Part shown: positions 60,475 through 64,000 of the stretch, piece by piece | Position numbering within the stretch: the first letter of the stretch is position 1 | Layout of the letters: each line of letters starts with the position of its first letter | Assembly (NCBI GenBank): GCA_039819085.1 | Contig: JBCBSQ010000001.1 | Span: 124,001-188,000 of the forward strand | Reading direction: 5' to 3' | Source: MED-G105 sp039819085 | GTDB lineage: Bacteria; Pseudomonadota; Alphaproteobacteria; Caulobacterales; Parvularculaceae | Length of the DNA: 64,000 nt | The notes under the pieces: generated by a model | Told to the model about the DNA's origin: nothing | Database searches by the model: none | What the model saw: the letters and a program-made list of their open reading frames with translations, nothing else | Position numbers and translations under genes: made by a program

Positions 60475-61219
60475 TCACTGCGGTCTTTCGGGTACGGAGT
60501 TTTGCGGCCAGCTTGTCGCGTTCGCGTGACTTGATCAGTTCTGACACTTCAAACGCGGTGTCCATGCCGGGCGTAAAGGTCGCGATAAAGTGCTTAATGA
60601 CGTTCTGGTCGCCGGACCATGCCGCGCGGGACAGTGTTTCGTCGACATAAATCTCGCCCCGCATGGCCTGCATCAAGGACGCAACGTCTGAGGCCATTTT
60701 CGCGACCGCCGGCGTGTCGCCGCCCCGACGCGCAGTCATCTCTCCATTCATGTAAAAGTATGTGTAAGGCGCGTCGTCGATGGTGAGGTGAAGAACGTAA
60801 TTGTCGCTGGGCTGGATCGATTTGTTCGCGAACATCTCGATCGCCAGCGCCACGGAGTCGGGCTGTAGGTCGTTTGAGAAGATACAGTCCTTTGGCGGCG
60901 ATGATTCGGGCCGCTTCATGAAGTAGTCAATCGCCCAGAACATCAGTTCACGGAGCGCCGGACGCATGCTCTCGCCGGCGTCGGACAGCCGGTATCGGCT
61001 GCGCGCGTCGCTGCTCGTAGAGACAACGAGGTCAGCTTCCTCAAGCTCCTTCAGGCGTTTGCTCAGGAGATTTGTCCCGATGCCCGGCAGGGCGGCGTGG
61101 AGGTCGCCAAAGCGCCGGGCGCCAAGAAACAGCTCTCGAACGATCAAGAGAGTCCATCGCTCCCCAAGAAGATCGAGGGCGTAAGCGAGCACGCATTCCT
61201 GATTATAGGTCCGAGCCAT
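60443..61219 (-). CDS. HxlR-family regulator with C-terminal SCP2-like domain
   Basis: A 258-residue regulator. The first 105 residues are an HxlR-type winged helix: NQECVLAYALDLLGERWTLLIV (with Cys near the N-terminus), RRFGDLHAALPGIGTNLLSKRL as recognition part, and RYRLSDAGESM. The C-terminal half (about 115-225) resembles a sterol carrier protein 2-type ligand pocket (YVLHLTIDDAPYTYFYMNGE), a combination that suggests sensing of a hydrophobic ligand. GGTGAGG precedes the ATG. The divergently placed small secreted-protein gene 300 bases away is a possible target. Confidence 0.85.
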   Translation of the reverse strand: MARTYNQECVLAYALDLLGERWTLLIVRELFLGARRFGDLHAALPGIGTNLLSKRLKELEEADLVVSTSSDARSRYRLSDAGESMRPALRELMFWAIDYFMKRPESSPPKDCIFSNDLQPDSVALAIEMFANKSIQPSDNYVLHLTIDDAPYTYFYMNGEMTARRGGDTPAVAKMASDVASLMQAMRGEIYVDETLSRAAWSGDQNVIKHFIATFTPGMDTAFEVSELIKSRERDKLAAKLRTRKTAVTRPATAAVEA

Positions 61220-61399
61220 TCCTCACCCTTTCATGCCGCGACGCTTTTTCGCGCCGTCTCATGTGGAAACTCACCTGGTCGCCGGCTGAAGACCGCCGAA
61301 AAGCGATCCATCCAACGTTCTAATCACGCCCGGCCAACGTTCGCAGTTCAACCGCGTCTTGCGCCAGCCGCCTTATTCACAACGACGTCATAAACCTAT

Positions 61400-61414
61400 C
61401 ACGTCGCTGACGTG
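61400..61414. promoter_or_regulatory. perfect inverted repeat, candidate operator
   Basis: CACGTC-GCT-GACGTG, ending 12 bases before the TTGACA of the promoter at 61427. The location would suit an activator or repressor site, for example for the HxlR regulator encoded divergently. Confidence 0.4.
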
Positions 61415-61426
61415 CTAAAAATATTC

Positions 61427-61454
61427 TTGACACTTTAAAAATCAATAGTAAACT
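61427..61454 (+). promoter_or_regulatory. candidate promoter of the small secreted protein
   Basis: TTGACA (61427-61432), 16-base spacer, TAAACT (61449-61454), in a clearly AT-rich pocket of an otherwise GC-rich region. The expected leader is about 57 bases. One of the best sigma-70-type matches in the window. The rest of the 299-base divergent gap shows only the inverted repeat just upstream. Confidence 0.6.
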
Positions 61455-61518
61455 CCGCAGTGTTGTTGAGCGTTCCTGCTATCGTTAGCTACCGCAAACC
61501 AATTATTGGAGAACTGAC

Positions 61519-61791
61519 ATGAGATACGCCCTGATCGCCGCCGGCATCGCTTCTGTCGCCGCGTTCGCCACGCCGGCGCTCGCGAGCACGGCCAAGAACG
61601 TCAATCTCTGCGTCGCAGCGATGGAAAGGGAGGGCATCGCTCCCTCCGGCGAGTACCGCAGCAAGTTCGTCAAATCGCGCGGCGCGTCCGTTAAGACGTT
61701 GTTCATCGATCTCATCCCCCGCGAAGGCGAGACCGTGAACGGCAAATGCAAGGTTGCGCGCGGCAAGGTGAAGGAAGTCTCCCGCGCCTAA
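61519..61791 (+). CDS. small secreted protein of unknown function
   Basis: A 90-residue product with a textbook signal peptide (MRYALIAAG, cut after PALA at residue 22). The mature part of about 68 residues is basic, with two cysteines (NLCVAAM and NGKCKVAR) that may form one disulfide, and contains KTLFIDLIPREGETVNG. No family is recognised. It has its own promoter and a strong terminator, so it is a single-gene unit. GGAG lies 8-9 bases before the ATG. Confidence 0.82.
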   Translation: MRYALIAAGIASVAAFATPALASTAKNVNLCVAAMEREGIAPSGEYRSKFVKSRGASVKTLFIDLIPREGETVNGKCKVARGKVKEVSRA

Positions 61792-61864
61792 CGTTTTCTG
61801 ATCCGGCCGCCGTCCCTACGATTCACCACCCGGCGGCCGACCCTCGCCGACCCCTAAAGGCGAA

Positions 61865-61896
61865 GCCCGCGCCGGCGACGGCGCGGGCATTTTTTT
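61865..61896 (+). terminator. strong rho-independent terminator after the small secreted protein
   Basis: GCCCGCGCC (61865-61873), loop GGCGAC, GGCGCGGGC (61880-61888), then A and seven T. It lies between convergent genes and ends rightward transcription. Confidence 0.92.
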
Positions 61897-61935
61897 GCAA
61901 TGAGCCGCGGAAAGCGCCGTTGCGCGGCGGGTTCG

Positions 61936-62874
61936 TCAATCGCTCGATTTCGCCAGCGATTGCGCTGCGAATTGGGTCATCCGCTCAGCGTCTATGAAGC
62001 CCTGACCCCATTCCGCGTTAAGATCTGCAAGCGGCTTGGCGGCGACGATTTCCGCTTCGCTCCGCCCGGCGTCGATGAGCGCTTTCACACGCGACCGGAC
62101 CTCTCGCAGCATCGCCAGGTTGCGAACGAGATCGGCCCTGGTTGCGAGCGGGCCATGGCCCGGAATGATCTTTGTCTCGGCGTCAATCATCCGAAGCGCC
62201 AACTCCTGGGCTGCGATATAGCCGTCGAGGCCGCCGCCGGACGCGATGTCGATGAACGGGAAGCCGCCATTGAACAATAGGTCCCCCATGTGCAGCACAT
62301 TTGCATTGCTGAAGTAGACAAACGCGTCGCCGTCGGTGTGGGCTCGAGGCAGGTCCGTCTGCGCGCCGGGATGGATGACCGACACTTCCCCGCCGTTCCA
62401 GTGGAATGTCAGCGAGTGCGCAAATGTGATGACCGGCAAGGCGTCAGGCGGCGCCGGCGGCGTTACGCGTCCTTCGCCTCGATCAAGGCCGGTCTTGAGG
62501 CGCGCTCTGACATTGTCGTGGGCGACGATATGGGCGCCCGCCTCGCCAAGCTTCTCGTTCCCGCCAGTATGATCGCCATGCCAATGGGTGTTAACGACGA
62601 ATTCGATCGGGCTATCGGTAATCTCGCGGATCGCCGCAACGATTTTCTCGGTCAGCGGCGCATATTGGTCGTCCACCAGAAATGCGCCGTCGGCTCCCAC
62701 CGAAAGTCCGAGATTGCCGCCGGCGCCGGTCAGCATGTAGACGCCGCCGCCAAGGTCCTGAGCCTCGATTTCGACATTGCTGAAGTCGCGTTGGGCGAGC
62801 GCTGAATTGGTTAATCCAATCGCCAGCAGGGCTTGGGCGCAAATGAGGGCTGCGCGACGAATTGCGGAATTCAT
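61936..62874 (-). CDS. exported metallo-beta-lactamase-fold hydrolase
   Basis: A 312-residue protein with a signal peptide (NSAIRRAALICAQALLAIGL, cut near SALAQ) and a metallo-beta-lactamase fold. The zinc motif is NTHWHGDHTGGN (H-x-H-x-DH), a further metal Asp lies in NVLHMGDLLFNGG, and IIPGHGPLA supplies the last His. It resembles periplasmic MBL hydrolases near the SoxH/quinoprotein-relay type, whose substrates vary; beta-lactamase activity cannot be claimed. The ATG at 62874 is preferred over one 12 codons upstream because it gives a proper signal peptide. Confidence 0.88.
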   Translation of the reverse strand: MNSAIRRAALICAQALLAIGLTNSALAQRDFSNVEIEAQDLGGGVYMLTGAGGNLGLSVGADGAFLVDDQYAPLTEKIVAAIREITDSPIEFVVNTHWHGDHTGGNEKLGEAGAHIVAHDNVRARLKTGLDRGEGRVTPPAPPDALPVITFAHSLTFHWNGGEVSVIHPGAQTDLPRAHTDGDAFVYFSNANVLHMGDLLFNGGFPFIDIASGGGLDGYIAAQELALRMIDAETKIIPGHGPLATRADLVRNLAMLREVRSRVKALIDAGRSEAEIVAAKPLADLNAEWGQGFIDAERMTQFAAQSLAKSSD

Positions 62875-63216
62875 TTTCAACTCGGATCCTGATAACTGGC
62901 TGAAGATCAAAGAGGTTTAGTGTCTGGGCGGCGGATGCGGACGATGACGCCGGTCGGCGACAAACGCCAGCAATCGGCGTTCACGTTTTCGCTCGGAATT
63001 CGGTGTCGCGCTGGAAGAAGAGGGCGGTGGGAAGCGAGCCCGTCGGGGATCGAGCCTCGAAAACCGCCCCGCTATTTGGTCGTCAGCTTGCCGGGAGATT
63101 GCGGATAGCGTCGTCGGCGCATACGACTTGCATGCTGCGGAAACTGGCTGCGAATGCGGTTTTCGATAGCTAGCGGGGGCGTTGGCGATCCGCTCATGAG
63201 TGGCAAAGGTGTCGTG
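62875..63216. other. 342-bp divergent region between the MBL hydrolase and DAHP synthase genes
   Basis: No gene was found. TTGCGG (63099-63104), 17 bases, TACGAC (63122-63127) is a weak promoter candidate for the DAHP synthase gene. No attenuator or tryptophan/phenylalanine-rich leader peptide was recognised. Confidence 0.35.
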
Positions 63217-64000
63217 ATGTCTGTGCAGGCTGTGGATAGCGAAATGAGACGAGAATGGTCGCCGGGAAGCTGGCGCGATCGGCCCGCGAAGCATATCCCG
63301 TCTGACTATCCGGATCCTGAGGCGCTCGCGGCTGTCGAAACGGAACTCGCAGGGTATCCGCCCCTGGTGTTCGCAGGCGAAGTGAGGACGCTGCGCGAGC
63401 GGCTTGCTGCCGTTGCGAATGGTGACGCGTTTCTGTTGCAGGGCGGCGACTGCGCGGAGAGCTTCAAGGAGTTCCACCCCAATAATATCCGCGACACGTT
63501 CCGCGTGCTGTTGCAGATGGCGGTGGCGCTGACGTTTGGCGCCGGCGCGCCTGTGGTGAAGGTGGGCCGTATCGCGGGGCAATTCGCCAAGCCGCGCTCC
63601 GCTCCGACCGAGACTCGCGGGGACGTGACGTTGCCGAGCTATCGCGGCGACAATATCAACGGGATGGAGTTTGAGGCCGGCTCGCGCAGCCCTGATCCGC
63701 AGCGGCTACTGAAGGCTTACGGCCAGGCGGCGGCCACGCTCAACCTCATTCGGGCTTTCGCGAACGGCGGCTACGCGTCGCTTTCCAATGTGCACCGCTG
63801 GAATCTCGAATTCGTCGCTGGCGATCGGCAAAGCGACAGGTACCGAGCCCTCGCCGACAAGATCTCCGAGGCGTTGACCTTCATGCGCGCCTGCGGGGTG
63901 ACTGGCGAGAAGGTGCCGTCGCTCCGGGAGACGGACTTCTTCACGAGCCACGAAGCGCTTTTGCTGGGGTTCGAAGAAGCGATGACCCGCGTCGATTCAA
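63217..64000 (+). CDS. class II 3-deoxy-7-phosphoheptulonate (DAHP) synthase, N-terminal part
   Basis: The first 261 residues are visible; the gene continues beyond the window. It catalyses the first step of aromatic amino acid synthesis. The type II (plant/mycobacterial) signature is clear: REWSPGSWRDRPAKHIPSDY at the start, FLLQGGDCAESF with the metal-binding Cys, VVKVGRIAGQFAKPRS and LPSYRGDNING, then SNVHRWNLEFV. AAGGTG lies six bases before the ATG at 63217; an in-frame ATG seven codons upstream has no ribosome binding site. Confidence 0.93.
   Translation, partial: MSVQAVDSEMRREWSPGSWRDRPAKHIPSDYPDPEALAAVETELAGYPPLVFAGEVRTLRERLAAVANGDAFLLQGGDCAESFKEFHPNNIRDTFRVLLQMAVALTFGAGAPVVKVGRIAGQFAKPRSAPTETRGDVTLPSYRGDNINGMEFEAGSRSPDPQRLLKAYGQAAATLNLIRAFANGGYASLSNVHRWNLEFVAGDRQSDRYRALADKISEALTFMRACGVTGEKVPSLRETDFFTSHEALLLGFEEAMTRVDS

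Overview
The window reads as a high-GC alphaproteobacterial chromosome. The strongest signs are the protein signatures (RpoB, RpoC, EF-G, a short prolyl-tRNA synthetase, class II DAHP synthase, an ATP12-type chaperone) and the order htrA-like, rarA, crcB, rluC, ATP12 directly after rplQ. No species can be named from the sequence alone; a Parvularculales- or Hyphomonadaceae-like lineage is only a guess.

Region 1 (1-32.3 kb) is an almost unbroken run of the rif, str, S10, spc and alpha ribosomal/RNA polymerase operons on the + strand: rplJ(partial)-rplL-rpoB-[new gene]-rpoC, rpsL-rpsG-fusA-tuf, rpsJ to rplO, secY-adk, rpsM-rpsK-rpoA-rplQ. Two things break it. A small gene for a predicted secreted, cysteine-containing protein sits between rpoB and rpoC, coupled to rpoB by an ATGA overlap. 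A minus-strand sulfotransferase/glycosyltransferase pair sits between rpoC and rpsL. Ribosomal protein L3 has a 130-residue tail containing a helix-hairpin-helix-like domain, and adenylate kinase has an altered AMP-site motif (DGAVRT instead of DGFPRT).

Region 2 (32.3-46.5 kb) is mostly housekeeping: an exported tail-collar protein, an HtrA-family protease, RarA, a fluoride channel, an RluC-type pseudouridine synthase, an ATP12 chaperone, an exported EF-hand protein, LipB, tRNA-Leu(GAG), ProS, a LolC/E permease with LolD, and on the minus strand pgsA with a two-component system. pgsA and the response regulator both lack any ATG, GTG or TTG start in the right place. Each instead has a strong Shine-Dalgarno sequence in front of an ATA or ATT codon.

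Region 3 (46.5-52 kb) looks like an exopolysaccharide module: a Wzx-like flippase, a secreted glycoside-hydrolase-like protein of unknown family and a Wzy/O-antigen-ligase-like membrane protein.

Region 4 (52-64 kb) is a mixed accessory and metabolic stretch: a YceI-family lipoprotein, an exported caspase-WD40 protein, nrdB behind a candidate NrdR box pair, a 42-residue basic protein with its own terminator, a nested palindromic repeat, a 2-oxoglutarate/Fe(II)-type oxygenase, a GIY-YIG-like protein, an isoaspartyl peptidase, gpmA, an HxlR regulator, a small secreted protein behind a palindrome-promoter unit, a metallo-beta-lactamase-fold hydrolase and the 5' part of a class II DAHP synthase gene running off the end. 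No CRISPR array, transposase or rRNA gene was seen.
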